The position numbers and the translations under genes were made by a program. Shown here piece after piece: positions 46,308 to 54,900 of a stretch of DNA of 64,000 bases (the stretch's first letter is position 1; each line of letters opens with the position of its first letter). The DNA comes from Haloprofundus marisrubri. Lineage in GTDB: Archaea > Halobacteriota > Halobacteria > Halobacteriales > Haloferacaceae. The notes under the pieces are model-generated. The model was given only the letters and a program-made list of their open reading frames with translations. It was not told the DNA's origin and ran no database searches. The stretch lies in contig NZ_LOPU01000016.1 in the NCBI RefSeq assembly GCF_001469955.1, positions 186,001 to 250,000 of the forward strand, given 5' to 3'.

Positions 46308-47048
46308 ATGCATCTCACCGACGCCACGTGGACCGACGTCCGGGACTTCGACACCGACCTCGCGCTCTTGCCTGTTGGCAGCACCGAACAGCACGGCCCT
46401 CACGCCCCACTCGGCACCGACTTTCTGGCCGCCGAAGCCGTCGCCGAGGCGGGTGCGGAAGCGTCGGACCACGACGTCGCCGTAGCCCCCACGATTCCCG
46501 TCGGTGTCGCGGAGGAACACCGACAGTTCCCGGGGACGCTGTGGGTCTCCGAGGAGACGTTCCGGTCGTACGTCCGCGAGACGGTGGGGAGCCTCGCGTC
46601 CCACGGCTTCGACCGTATCGTCGTCGTCAACGGTCACGGCGGGAACGTGGACGCACTCCGGGAGGTCTGTGGGACGATTGTTCGCCACGACGACGCCTAC
46701 GCCGTTCCGTTCACGTGGTTCGAGGCCGTCGGCGAGCACGCGACACGGATGGGTCACGGCGGTCCATTGGAGACATCGCTACTCAGACACGTCGCGCCGG
46801 AGAGGGTCCGCGAAGACCGAATGAAAGAGGCCACAGAAGGGGCGGCCGAGCGCTGGGGCGAGTGGGTCGCAAGCGTCAACTTGGCGTACGACTCCGCGGA
46901 GTTCGCAGAGAACGGTGTCGTCGGCGACCCGAGCGACGGTGACGCGGCACTGGGCGAAGAGTTACTCGACGCTGCGGCGGCGGCGCTGGCGCGAGTGCTA
47001 GACGCAGTCGACGAACGGGACGTGTCGCGTCCTGAGCGACGAACGTAG
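46308..47048 (+). CDS. Creatininase-family metal-dependent amidohydrolase
   Basis: This 246-residue enzyme has the creatininase metal motif LLPVGSTEQHGPHAPLGTDFLAAE near residues 19-43 and the second block IVVVNGHGGNVDAL near residue 103. In archaea one member is ArfB, a formamide hydrolase of the riboflavin/F420 pathway; this gene could be that or a paralogue, since members are hard to tell apart. It is convergent with DUF5790. Confidence 0.87.
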   Translation: MHLTDATWTDVRDFDTDLALLPVGSTEQHGPHAPLGTDFLAAEAVAEAGAEASDHDVAVAPTIPVGVAEEHRQFPGTLWVSEETFRSYVRETVGSLASHGFDRIVVVNGHGGNVDALREVCGTIVRHDDAYAVPFTWFEAVGEHATRMGHGGPLETSLLRHVAPERVREDRMKEATEGAAERWGEWVASVNLAYDSAEFAENGVVGDPSDGDAALGEELLDAAAAALARVLDAVDERDVSRPERRT

Positions 47049-47056
47049 CTGTCGAG

Positions 47057-47557
47057 TTACTCCTCGTCTTCTTCGTCCTCGTCGTCCTCGTCGTCGGCCG
47101 CCGTCTCGTCTTCGCCTTCGTCGTCGTCTTCGTCGTCGTCTTCTGGCTCATCCTCCGCATCTGCCGCTTCTTGGGCTTCGTCGAGCGCGCCACGGAGTTG
47201 TGGAATCGTGCTGGCGAGTTCCCCGACGTTCTCGTGGGCCCCGGTAATCTGTTCGAGCAGTTCCTCGACGTCCTCGATGGCCGCTGCGAGGTCCTCTGCG
47301 TCCTCGAAGGCGTCGGCGCGTTCGCCGATGGTGTACCACTTCTTCGCCTGTCGGAGGTGGTCTTCGGCGTCGCCGGTGTCGAGCGCCGAACGCAGGCCGT
47401 TGAGCACGCCGAGTACGTTGTCGGCTTCGGTCTCCCAGATGTCGTCGCCTTCGGGGAGCGTCTCACGTGCGGCGTCGAGGTGTTTCTCGACGTCTTCGCG
47501 CATCTCCGCGGCCGCCTCGCCGAACAGGTCGTCGTCGCCCAGTTGCGATTGGCTCAT
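47057..47557 (-). CDS. DUF5790-family acidic protein
   Basis: This 166-residue helical protein (MSQSQLGDDDLFGEAAAEM...) is of the haloarchaeal DUF5790 type and ends in a run of about 45 Asp/Glu residues. Two helical repeats are seen (AADNVLGVLNGLRSALDTGD and DAEDLAAAIEDVEELLEQI). ATG 47555-47557 was chosen over one eight codons upstream. The function is unknown; the long acidic tail suggests a solubility or charge-buffer role. Confidence 0.78.
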   Translation of the reverse strand: MSQSQLGDDDLFGEAAAEMREDVEKHLDAARETLPEGDDIWETEADNVLGVLNGLRSALDTGDAEDHLRQAKKWYTIGERADAFEDAEDLAAAIEDVEELLEQITGAHENVGELASTIPQLRGALDEAQEAADAEDEPEDDDEDDDEGEDETAADDEDDEDEEDEE

Positions 47558-47697
47558 ACCCGGCTTTTCGACCCGACCCATTTTAAACGCACGCCCGAAA
47601 GTGAAAGTGAAATCCGGCGACTGTCGCGGTCTCGTGGCGAAATTTCGTGTCGTCTCGGTAGTCGCCGCGAAACGACTGCAACGACCGTGCGGCGATG

Positions 47698-47761
47698 GAC
47701 GGCGACGGTGGACGACGGCGACGGTGGACGACGGCGACGGTGGACGACGGCGACGGTGGAC
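47698..47761. repeat. Four perfect copies of a 16-bp tandem repeat
   Basis: The unit GACGGCGACGGTGGAC occurs four times without any change (64 bases), followed by a partial fifth. It lies in the intergenic gap between the mptD stop and the DUF5790 start. The period is not a multiple of three and no gene uses it. It could vary in copy number. Confidence 0.9.
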
Positions 47762-47770
47762 GACGACGAG

Positions 47771-48112
47771 TTACTCTCCGACGCCGACGAGTTTCATCAA
47801 CGGATAGCCGTCTTCCATCTCCATGCGCGTGCGGACGAGACAGCCCTCGTATCGAATCTCCATCTTGACCTCCATGAGCGACCCCGTCAGTTCGGTGTAG
47901 CCGTTCTCGTGGTCGATGGCGGCGTCGACGCGGTCGTCGAGAATCCGCACCGCGACCGCCTCGCAGTGCGGTTGGTTCTCGATGGCTTCTGCCATCGCGG
48001 TTTCGAGACTCCGGGCGCTATCGACGCTGACGGGCGTCCCCGCGAACTGGTGGTACAGCGACCCGAACTTGATTCCCGCCTCGAAACACGCCTGCTGTGC
48101 GTCGGTGACCAT
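47771..48112 (-). CDS. mptD: Archaeal dihydroneopterin aldolase-like protein (MptD family)
   Basis: This 113-residue protein resembles MptD (formerly DUF381), which splits glycolaldehyde from dihydroneopterin on the way to tetrahydrofolate or methanopterin. The start region FEAGIKFGSLYHQFAGTPVS is distinctive. It is divergent from azf. Recognition is by memory of the family; the catalytic Glu is likely in LTGSLMEVKMEIRYEG. ATG 48110-48112 was chosen as the only suitable start. Confidence 0.78.
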   Translation of the reverse strand: MVTDAQQACFEAGIKFGSLYHQFAGTPVSVDSARSLETAMAEAIENQPHCEAVAVRILDDRVDAAIDHENGYTELTGSLMEVKMEIRYEGCLVRTRMEMEDGYPLMKLVGVGE

Positions 48113-48249
48113 GCGCAGTCGACTCCGTCGGCCGGTTAATGTCTGTCGGGCGACGATGCCCCGCCGTGTCGGGCGGCCGGGGCGTCGGTCGACCGCCTCG
48201 AGAACGGAACCGTGCGTTACTTAGCCTCCGTATATCCATCTACACTCGA

Positions 48250-49011
48250 ATGGACGACCCGGTTTTACTGACGGGCGCGGGTGGGCGCGTCGGGCAAGCC
48301 ATTCTCGGTGGTATCGGCACGGACCACGACTGGCGACTGCTCGACCGTGAACCGCTGGCAGAGAAGAAACTTCCCCCAGGAACGACCCAAGACGACGTAT
48401 ACATCGCCGACGTTACCGACCGCGACGCGCTCTCCGATGCCGTCTCCGGCGTCGGCACTATCATCCACCTCGCGGGTGACCCCCGTCCGGAAGCGCCGTG
48501 GGGCAGCGTCCTCCGGAACAACATCGACGGGACGCAGGCGCTGTTCGAGGCGGCCGTCGAAGCCGACGTCGACAAAGTCGCGTTCGCCTCCTCGAACCAC
48601 GCGGTGAGCGCCTTCGAGACCGACCGCCGGACGCCCGACATCTACCGCCCCGAAAGCGAGTTCCTGCTCGATGGGTCGGAACTGCCCCGACCGGGCAACC
48701 TCTACGGGGTGAGCAAAGCCGCCGGCGAGACGCTCGGCCGCTACTACCACGACCAGAGCGATCTCTCTGTTGTCTGCGTCCGCATCGGCAACCTGACGCG
48801 CGACCATCCGCCTATCGACTACGAACGCGGGCAGGCGATGTGGCTCTCCTACCGAGACTGCGCGCATCTGTTCGACTGTTGTATCCGCGCCGACTACGGC
48901 TACGAAATCGTCTACGGCATCAGCGACAACGACCGCAAGTACTACTCCATAGAGCGCACCCGCGAAGTGCTCGGCTACGACCCCGAAGACAACTCCGCCG
49001 AGTTCGAGTGA
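48250..49011 (+). CDS. azf: NAD-dependent glucose-6-phosphate dehydrogenase (Azf-type)
   Basis: This 253-residue extended SDR has GAGGRVGQAIL at residues 8-18 (Rossmann fold), the active-site Tyr in LYGVSKAAGE (YxxxK) and closely matches my memory of H. volcanii Azf, the archaeal glucose-6-phosphate dehydrogenase of the oxidative pentose phosphate pathway. ATG 48250 was chosen because the fold starts there. Other SDR functions (uronate or epimerase-like) cannot be excluded from motifs alone. Confidence 0.85.
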   Translation: MDDPVLLTGAGGRVGQAILGGIGTDHDWRLLDREPLAEKKLPPGTTQDDVYIADVTDRDALSDAVSGVGTIIHLAGDPRPEAPWGSVLRNNIDGTQALFEAAVEADVDKVAFASSNHAVSAFETDRRTPDIYRPESEFLLDGSELPRPGNLYGVSKAAGETLGRYYHDQSDLSVVCVRIGNLTRDHPPIDYERGQAMWLSYRDCAHLFDCCIRADYGYEIVYGISDNDRKYYSIERTREVLGYDPEDNSAEFE

Positions 49012-49140
49012 CCCCAACGCTCGTCACCACGAACTACGTTTGAGCGTCCGCTCGTTGTCTTCTCTCTGCCTCGAATCCGACGGCATCCTCACACGCCAAC
49101 AGGTCTGGAGTCTCAATAGCCAAGCCGTCGTATCCCCCGT

Positions 49141-50061
49141 ATGAACGACACCAAACTCACCGACTTCGACCGTTCCATCTTAGCGCGGTTACGCGGGAGA
49201 AGGCTAACCATCACAGAGCTAATCGGCCGTCTGAGCGCAGGAACCGATAGGGAAACGGTTTCGAGACGACTCGCGCTGCTGGCGGACAACGACCTCGTTC
49301 GGGAACTGGACGACGGTGGCGGCAGTGACGACGGTGACGATAGTGGCGGCAACAGCGACGACGTCGACGACGAGAACGCCCGATACGCACTCACCGAGAG
49401 CGGGCGACGAGTGCTTCAGTCGCCCAACACGGCGGCCGCCGACGAGGCTGTCGACCTGCCGCCGAACGTTCGGGAGGCACTCTCGCAAGCCTCGGTCGGT
49501 GTCGACTGTACCGAGACGCTGAAACACGCGTTTACGTTCCTCCGCGAGTGGGGCGAGGTGACGATTCCGGAACTGAAGGCGGGCGTCTTCCCAGAGACGA
49601 CCACTGGTTACCGCGACGCCGACGAGTGGTGGGACGACTGCGCCCGCGACGTGTTCGCCGAGTTGCCCCGCGTCGACCCCGGAAACGAATCCGACCCGTT
49701 CTGGCGATACGTCGGCGACTCGGCCGCCGACGGAACGGCCGAAGACGAACCCCGACGTGACGGGCGGGCGGTGTTACGGAGTCGAGACGACGGTCCCCAG
49801 TACGCGAACCTTACGCACGTACTCGTGAGTCGGAAGGTAACGAGAGAAGAGCGAGTCGCAGCGGCAGCGGCATTTGACGCCCTCCGCCGACGAGGCGAAG
49901 CGACGACCGACGAACTTCGCGCTGCTGCATCCTCCGGGACTACTCGCGGCCGTCCGAGCGAGACGTGGATTCGAGACGACTTGTTCGGCCTGCTGGTGGA
50001 TGTTCCCTCTGTCGAACGTCTCGACGCCGACCGGTGGCGACTGAGAACCGACGAGTCGTAG
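49141..50061 (+). CDS. Haloarchaeal protein with N-terminal winged helix, unknown
   Basis: This 306-residue protein starts with a winged-helix-like domain (MNDTKLTDFDRSILARLRG, then LSAGTDRETVSRRLALLADNDLV), a Gly/Asp linker and a second part with a repeated helical theme (EWGEVTIPELKAGVFPETTTG and RRGEATTDELRAAASSGTT), each resembling a winged-helix half. It could be a DNA-binding regulator. No family is recognised. Confidence 0.7.
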   Translation: MNDTKLTDFDRSILARLRGRRLTITELIGRLSAGTDRETVSRRLALLADNDLVRELDDGGGSDDGDDSGGNSDDVDDENARYALTESGRRVLQSPNTAAADEAVDLPPNVREALSQASVGVDCTETLKHAFTFLREWGEVTIPELKAGVFPETTTGYRDADEWWDDCARDVFAELPRVDPGNESDPFWRYVGDSAADGTAEDEPRRDGRAVLRSRDDGPQYANLTHVLVSRKVTREERVAAAAAFDALRRRGEATTDELRAAASSGTTRGRPSETWIRDDLFGLLVDVPSVERLDADRWRLRTDES

Positions 50062-50115
50062 TCGGGCGTTACCGGTCGTTTCGGTCGCTCGCTGCCTCGG
50101 TCAGTCCACTTCTAC

Positions 50116-50736
50116 TCACTCGAACAGTCCTTCGACGTCCCGGCGTTTCTGGGTGCGGCGTTCGAGATGGTCGCAGAGACGTTGGTAGACCACTGGCCGT
50201 TCGGCGTCGCTTCCCGTCGCAAAATCCATCACGAGCGCGATATACCGCGTCCTGTGGCCATCTTCGAGTTCCTCTCGGGCGGCGCCGACACCAGCGTCGA
50301 GACGGTTCTCGTCGAATCGGTCGTCGTGTTCGGCACGGACACGTGCGACGACGGCCGCCGCCTCGAAATCGAGGTCCGCAAGTTCGAGTCCCTTTCCGTC
50401 GTACGTGAGTCGAATCGGTCGCCGTCGCTCGATACGTTCGGGGTCGGCGGCGAGTCGTGCGAGTTCCGCTCGGACGCGTTCGACGTTCACGCTCCGGTAG
50501 TCGTCCGGAAGACCACCGAGATACTCGCCGGCACTCGTGGCGAGTCGCTGCGCGCCGCTCCAGTTCCGACGACGGGCGTGGTGGACGACGGCGGTGAACT
50601 GGATGAGGCCGTGGAGCAACTGCTCGTCGTCGGTTCCGTCGGCGGCGTCCAGCCACCGTCGCTCCCACGCGTCGTGGGCGTCGTGGTACTCGCCGGCGTT
50701 GTAGATGGCGACGCCCGCCCGGAGCGCGTTCTCCAT
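50116..50736 (-). CDS. DUF309-family protein
   Basis: This 206-residue protein has the DUF309 signature AIYNAGEYHDAHDAWERRWLDA near residue 10 and LHGLIQFTAVVHHARRRNWSGAQRL following it. The conserved E/H/D residues resemble a metal or proton-transfer site, but function is unknown. ATG 50734-50736 (MENALRAGVAIYN) was chosen because the longer frame adds only non-acidic residues. A long C-terminal region of about 120 residues is specific to haloarchaea. Confidence 0.82.
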   Translation of the reverse strand: MENALRAGVAIYNAGEYHDAHDAWERRWLDAADGTDDEQLLHGLIQFTAVVHHARRRNWSGAQRLATSAGEYLGGLPDDYRSVNVERVRAELARLAADPERIERRRPIRLTYDGKGLELADLDFEAAAVVARVRAEHDDRFDENRLDAGVGAAREELEDGHRTRYIALVMDFATGSDAERPVVYQRLCDHLERRTQKRRDVEGLFE

Positions 50737-51091
50737 GCTGCATACGTCCGCTCGCTCGGACAAAACACTGACGTGAGACCGTTGCTCTCGGCGTTCGGAA
50801 TCCGCGATTTCGGCTTTTCGAACGAGGCGCGTTCCGAGCTTTCCGCTCGAATATCTCGCCATCCGACCTGTCTTCTCCCTTCATGGTACTTTGTGCCAAA
50901 CAATCAGCCACAAAGTCAGGTATCTGACGGATACTGTCGGTGACGGTTGATATTCTGCCTTCGGTGGTGTTTATATTTCGTGAATATACCCTCGTTGCTA
51001 TCACTATTCTTGTAGCGACACTTTTGGATTCACGAAGGGAACCGGACAACTATATGGTAGATGTCAGTAGCGTTCGACGGAGTCACACTCT
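50737..51091. other. 355-bp gap with A+T-rich promoter, no gene seen
   Basis: This gap separates DUF309 from the beta-helix gene. It has a long A+T-rich run at about 50965-51055 (for example TTTATATTTCGTGAATATACC), likely to contain the promoter of the plus-strand gene. Short inverted segments such as TATCTGACGGATA are present. I find no convincing ORF or RNA gene. Confidence 0.5.
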
Positions 51092-52381
51092 GTGCAAAAT
51101 TCTGACATATACACGGAATCTCGAAACGATGACGACCGAACGCAGACTGCTGAGGAGACGCGTTCGACCGGTCGCCGGCCCTTCCTCCGCGGTGTCGGCG
51201 CAACTATCGCGGCGGCGGGCGGTCTTGGAACGGCCGGCGCTGCGGCCGCGGACCCCTCGACCTCTCTCAAAGCTGTCGGTGACGGTTTCTACTCGTTCAG
51301 AACCTCCGGCGAGATAGTCGACGGCGGACGGGCGAACACCGACAAGGAGGACGTAATCGACGGACAGTCCGCCAACGGTGAGGTCGCCAACAACGGCACC
51401 GACTCGTACTACTTCGCGGGCGAACTCACCGCGCTCGACGCCGACGACGGCGTCACCGTCACGGTCGACGGTGACGAGGTCGACCCCTCCGAGTTCGACT
51501 CGACGGACGCCGGCGAAGGCCGCGGCGACACACCCGACGAGGAGGAACAAGCCGAAGAAGCGGACGACGAGGAAGAAGTCGGCGGCAACGAGTACGAGAC
51601 TATCGTCGTCGACGCAGGTGAGACGCACGACGAGAGAGTCTGGGGCGGCGAAACACTCGAAAACGTTCTCTACGACATCACTGCCGACGGTGCAGCACTC
51701 AACATAGATGCCAGCGGGACCGACTGGGCTATCCGGAACATCGGTATCAGAGGCGAGTACGAGGACCCGTCCATGGACAACCTCTTCACGTTCGAGGTCA
51801 CTGACGACGACGCGACTGGCCTCGTCGAGAACGTCTACGCCGCCGAAGGCAGCTACGAGACGGACTTCGCGTTCGTCCGCAAGGCCCACGAAGGCGAACT
51901 GACGATTCGGAACGTCTACTTAGAAGGCTGGCAGGAAGGCATCTACGGGAGTGCGCCCGGCATCGCCGACGGTGGCGGCGACGGCCCGGTGTACATCGAA
52001 AACTGTTACGCGAAGAACAACGGCGTCGCTAACTACCGCCTCGGCAGCGACGGGTCGTACGTTCGAGACTCCGTCGCCCACGTCGACGAGCGAACCTCGT
52101 ACTCGGGGTACTCCCGCGGTGTCTGGGTCCGAAACGGCGGTGACGTCGAAGCGTCCGGAATGGACATCCTCCTCGAATACAGCGACGCCGGGTGGGGCGT
52201 CGCCGAGAACGACAACATCGAAACTGGTGGCGTCATCGACCTGTTCGACTCACACGTTGATTCTCCTGGCGGGCGCGGAAGAATCGACGGGACAGTCGAG
52301 ACGAGCGACGTCGGCGACGACCCCGACGTGAGCGTCCCCGACGCGGTTCCCGAGAGCGCCGAGGACGCGGCGAGTCGGTAA
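51092..52381 (+). CDS. TAT-exported right-handed beta-helix-like protein
   Basis: This 429-residue protein has a TAT signal (STGRRPFLRGVGATIAAAGG then LGTAGAAAADPS, probable cleavage near residue 53), an acidic linker at about residues 140-165, and a repeated strand pattern (VVDAGETHDERVWGG, LNIDASGTDWAIRNIGIRG, LTIRNVYLEGWQEGIYGS) typical of right-handed parallel beta-helices such as pectate lyases. It may be a carbohydrate-binding or -degrading surface protein, but catalytic residues are not evident. The start is GTG 51092. Confidence 0.72.
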   Translation: MQNSDIYTESRNDDDRTQTAEETRSTGRRPFLRGVGATIAAAGGLGTAGAAAADPSTSLKAVGDGFYSFRTSGEIVDGGRANTDKEDVIDGQSANGEVANNGTDSYYFAGELTALDADDGVTVTVDGDEVDPSEFDSTDAGEGRGDTPDEEEQAEEADDEEEVGGNEYETIVVDAGETHDERVWGGETLENVLYDITADGAALNIDASGTDWAIRNIGIRGEYEDPSMDNLFTFEVTDDDATGLVENVYAAEGSYETDFAFVRKAHEGELTIRNVYLEGWQEGIYGSAPGIADGGGDGPVYIENCYAKNNGVANYRLGSDGSYVRDSVAHVDERTSYSGYSRGVWVRNGGDVEASGMDILLEYSDAGWGVAENDNIETGGVIDLFDSHVDSPGGRGRIDGTVETSDVGDDPDVSVPDAVPESAEDAASR

Positions 52382-52486
52382 ACGTCGCTCTCACGGGCGT
52401 CGGACGGCGAATCGAGTGCGCCGTTTCGGCGTCTCGCTTCGGTCAACCCGCAAGGCCGAGTTACAAAAGAGTTCGACGTGGGCAGG

Positions 52487-52675
52487 CTATATCATCTCGA
52501 TGCTGCTGAGTTCGCCCGACCCGCACCGCTCGCACTCGAGCTGGCGGATATCTGACTCTCTACGCACGAAGTCGGTGTAACAGATATCACACTGGTACCG
52601 GAAGCGCGGCGATGCGGTCTCTCGGTCTAAGTGTCGCCTGAGCTGCGTGAGTAATTTGATCGTCTATTCACCCAT
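52487..52675 (-). pseudogene. Small zinc-ribbon gene interrupted by an early stop
   Basis: A 63-codon frame starts at ATG 52673-52675 and reads M-G-E, then TAG, and then continues without stops into about 55 codons containing CDIC and CERC cysteine pairs (FRYQCDICYTDF and QLECERCGSGELSS) up to a TAG at 52487. The downstream part looks like a real small zinc ribbon, but no ATG, GTG or TTG follows the internal TAG. It is either inactivated by a nonsense change or started from a rare codon. Confidence 0.5.
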
Positions 52676-52833
52676 TTTTCGATACACCGTTGGCTGATTA
52701 GTTCTTTTTCAGCCTGAGATAGACTCTCTAGCACGTGGTAGCGTCGCAGCGAGGATTGTGTTGGAATACAAACCCCAGTTCGGTCACCGAGACCAACAGC
52801 GGCCAGTGAGTCTACGAGTACGTCTGAAGAAAC

Positions 52834-52846
52834 CGTCCTGACGGAG
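52834..52846 (-). repeat. Short copy of the tRNA-Arg 3' end
   Basis: CGTCCTGACGGAG matches the last 13 bases of tRNA-Arg exactly and lies 56 bases downstream of it (minus strand). A GCGAGC...GCTCGC hairpin sits between them (about 52853-52869). It is much shorter than the other 3'-end copies. Confidence 0.55.
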
Positions 52847-52889
52847 TCTCACGCGAGCGAGAGGCTCGCCAAGTTGTGAACGAAGGAAA

Positions 52890-52962
52890 CGTCCTGACGG
52901 AGATTTGAACTCCGGTCCCTGGCTCCGCAAGCCAAGAGGATAGTCCACTACCCTACCAGGAC
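52890..52962 (-). tRNA. tRNA-Arg (GCG)
   Basis: This 73-nt tRNA has acceptor GTCCTGG/TCAGGAC, anticodon loop TTGCGGA with anticodon GCG between TTGGC and GCCAG, and T-arm CGGAG-TTCAAAT-CTCCG. No intron and no encoded CCA. Confidence 0.95.
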
Positions 52963-53145
52963 TCATTCATCGATACACCCGACCCACATAAGTCGCTTCC
53001 GATTCGGCGGCACTGAACGGTACGGTATCGCGGCACATTCGATAGACGGCGCACTGTCTCCGCGTCGATATTTCACGTCGGCTCACTGCACCCACACACC
53101 GGAATCAAAGTGTTCTGCGAGTGGAAGTGGGATAGGGTCGACTGA

Positions 53146-54321
53146 CTACTCCGAAACGACCTCGAACACTGCCTCGGCGTCGACAGAGAGGTCGTACTGA
53201 TAGAACTGTCCGCCGGCGCGACCTTTGTTCGTCCGACGCTGCTCGACGAACCCGAGCATCGTCAGGTCCGCGAGGTGGTCTCGAACGCGGTGTTCCCCGA
53301 GAGGGTCGCTGCCCGCACCGCGAGCGACGCGTTCGTAGATAGGAAGGAGTTCCTTGAGTCGAAGCGGCGTTTCCTGTCTTCCGTACGCGCGTGCGAGCGA
53401 GAGGAGGATGTGCTTTCCGTGCGCGGTCAAATCACGGATACCGTCTTTCAACCGACCGCGTTCGACGCGGGTGACCGCCTCGTCGACGTCGGTCTCTCCG
53501 ACCGCGTCTCGCCCGTCGGCGTCGGCGACGTTACCCGCTTCACGGAGCAGGTCGATGGCCTGCCGTGCAGAACCACTGTCGCGCGCGGAGATGGCCGCAC
53601 ATTTCGGGATGACCGCCCCGTCGAGGACGTCCTCTTTCATGCCTTTCTCCGCGCGGTCTTCGAGGATGGTTCGCAGTTCCGCGGCATCGTACGGCGGGAA
53701 CTTGATTTCGTCTTCCTGGAGCGTGTCTTTGACTTTCGAGGAGAGGTTGTCGCGGTACGTGTAGTCGTTGGAGATACCGATGACCCCGACGTGACTCCGT
53801 TCGACGTAGCCGTTCGCCGAGGCACGGGGGAGTTCGTAGAGAATCTGGTCGTCGTCGCCGAGGAAGTCGATTTCGTCGAGAATGACGTAGACGGTTCCCT
53901 CACGCTGTTCGACCTCCGCGTAGAGCATATCCATCGCGTCGGCGAACCCGTACCCTTTTCCAATCTCCTCGCGGTCGGTATCGCGGCGCATCGCGTTCAC
54001 CAGCGCGACGGCCGCCTGATACGACGAGGTGTGGTGGCCGCAGTTGACTTTCACGACGTGAATGTCGACGCCTTCGTCGCGGCGTTCGGCCTCCGAGGAG
54101 AGCATCTGGGTGACGTGGTCGGTAACGACCGTTTTCCCGACGCCCGTGTTGCCGTAGACGATGATGTTCTTCGGCGTCTCCCCGAACAGGGCGTCTTCGA
54201 GATAGCCGATGTACTCGGAAATCTCCTCGTCGCGTTCGAGAATCTCGTCGGGGTCGTAGCCCTCCTTGAACACGTCCTTGTTCGTGAAGACGTTTCGTTC
54301 GGTTCTGAATGTCGTCCTCAT
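53146..54321 (-). CDS. Orc1/Cdc6-family replication initiator
   Basis: This AAA+ ATPase binds replication origins and loads the replicative helicase. It has 391 residues, with Walker A GNTGVGKT at residues 57-64, Walker B VILDEIDFL near residue 138, sensor region VIGISND, arginine finger in SSKVKDTL, and a C-terminal winged helix. ATG 54319-54321 (MRTTFRTERNVF) was chosen because the upstream in-frame sequence is Arg/Thr-rich and lies in the candidate origin. Halobacteria carry several Orc genes, each often next to its own origin. Confidence 0.96.
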   Translation of the reverse strand: MRTTFRTERNVFTNKDVFKEGYDPDEILERDEEISEYIGYLEDALFGETPKNIIVYGNTGVGKTVVTDHVTQMLSSEAERRDEGVDIHVVKVNCGHHTSSYQAAVALVNAMRRDTDREEIGKGYGFADAMDMLYAEVEQREGTVYVILDEIDFLGDDDQILYELPRASANGYVERSHVGVIGISNDYTYRDNLSSKVKDTLQEDEIKFPPYDAAELRTILEDRAEKGMKEDVLDGAVIPKCAAISARDSGSARQAIDLLREAGNVADADGRDAVGETDVDEAVTRVERGRLKDGIRDLTAHGKHILLSLARAYGRQETPLRLKELLPIYERVARGAGSDPLGEHRVRDHLADLTMLGFVEQRRTNKGRAGGQFYQYDLSVDAEAVFEVVSE

Positions 54322-54500
54322 CTTCTGTCGTCTGTCTGTCTTTCTCGAACGTACGGATATAGCTGACGTTCTATGTGTTCTAACTGTTCTATCTGCTTTA
54401 CGAACTGAACTGGGCTCCTCGCCGTTTCTTCCAGTCGAAACACCTACACGTGCCGCCGACACCACTTCTCTGTACTACCTGCTCCCGATAGGTCGGACAG

Positions 54501-54522
54501 ACACACCGTTTTCTAAGTGTTC
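54501..54522 (+). repeat. Candidate origin recognition box, left arm
   Basis: This is the 22-base arm with core CCGTTTTCTAAGTGTTC, perfectly inverted at 54738-54759. It is followed by a G-run (AGGGG at 54537-54541), a feature of known Orc recognition boxes. Confidence 0.65.
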
Positions 54523-54737
54523 TACCTCTCGAAATCAGGGGACGACGCTGACACACTTTTTGCCCCTATGGGGACCTTTATATTTGAGTTCGAGGCGACA
54601 CGTCGAGTCGTTCTCTCACCACATCGTTTCGACCAGAACACTTCGGATATGGTGTCCGTGTGTTCTCGACGCGACTCGACGTCTGCACCCCACCGCTCGC
54701 ATCTCAGTTGACAAACGTGACTGTGACCACCGTCTCC

Positions 54738-54759
54738 GAACACTTAGAAAACGGTGTGT
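54738..54759 (-). repeat. Candidate origin recognition box, right arm
   Basis: This is the reverse complement of 54501-54522 over all 22 bases (core GAACACTTAGAAAACGG). The surrounding bases are similar but shifted by about two positions, suggesting a longer diverged repeat. Confidence 0.65.
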
Positions 54760-54900
54760 GACGGACCAGACGGGCCGGCAGCAGTACTCGCTCGGAGATG
54801 CAGATTCGAGTCAGAACGAACAGTCGCCGGTGGCCTCGATTACACAAAGAGAATTTTGACCGTTCCGAAAGCATATGAAAAGAGGTCTCGTTGAGCCAGT

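Larger units (their letters stand above)
54322..54900. other. Candidate replication origin beside the Orc1/Cdc6 gene
   Basis: This 579-base gap has no convincing gene. It contains a perfect 22-bp inverted repeat (54501-54522 and 54738-54759) around 215 bases that include an A+T stretch (CTTTATATTTGAG near 54586-54598), and further copies of the core AGTGTTC or GAACACT near 54376, 54628 and 54658. The layout resembles haloarchaeal origins, which have inverted repeats flanking an A+T-rich element next to an orc gene. Origin function is inferred. Confidence 0.6.

Noticed and set aside
47698-47761. CRISPR-like array
   Set aside because: The units are adjacent with no spacers; it is a simple tandem repeat. 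No cas genes are in the window.
54266-54859. 197-codon plus-strand frame in the candidate origin
   Set aside because: It crosses the inverted repeats and the Orc start, has non-haloarchaeal composition (few acidic residues) and no motif.
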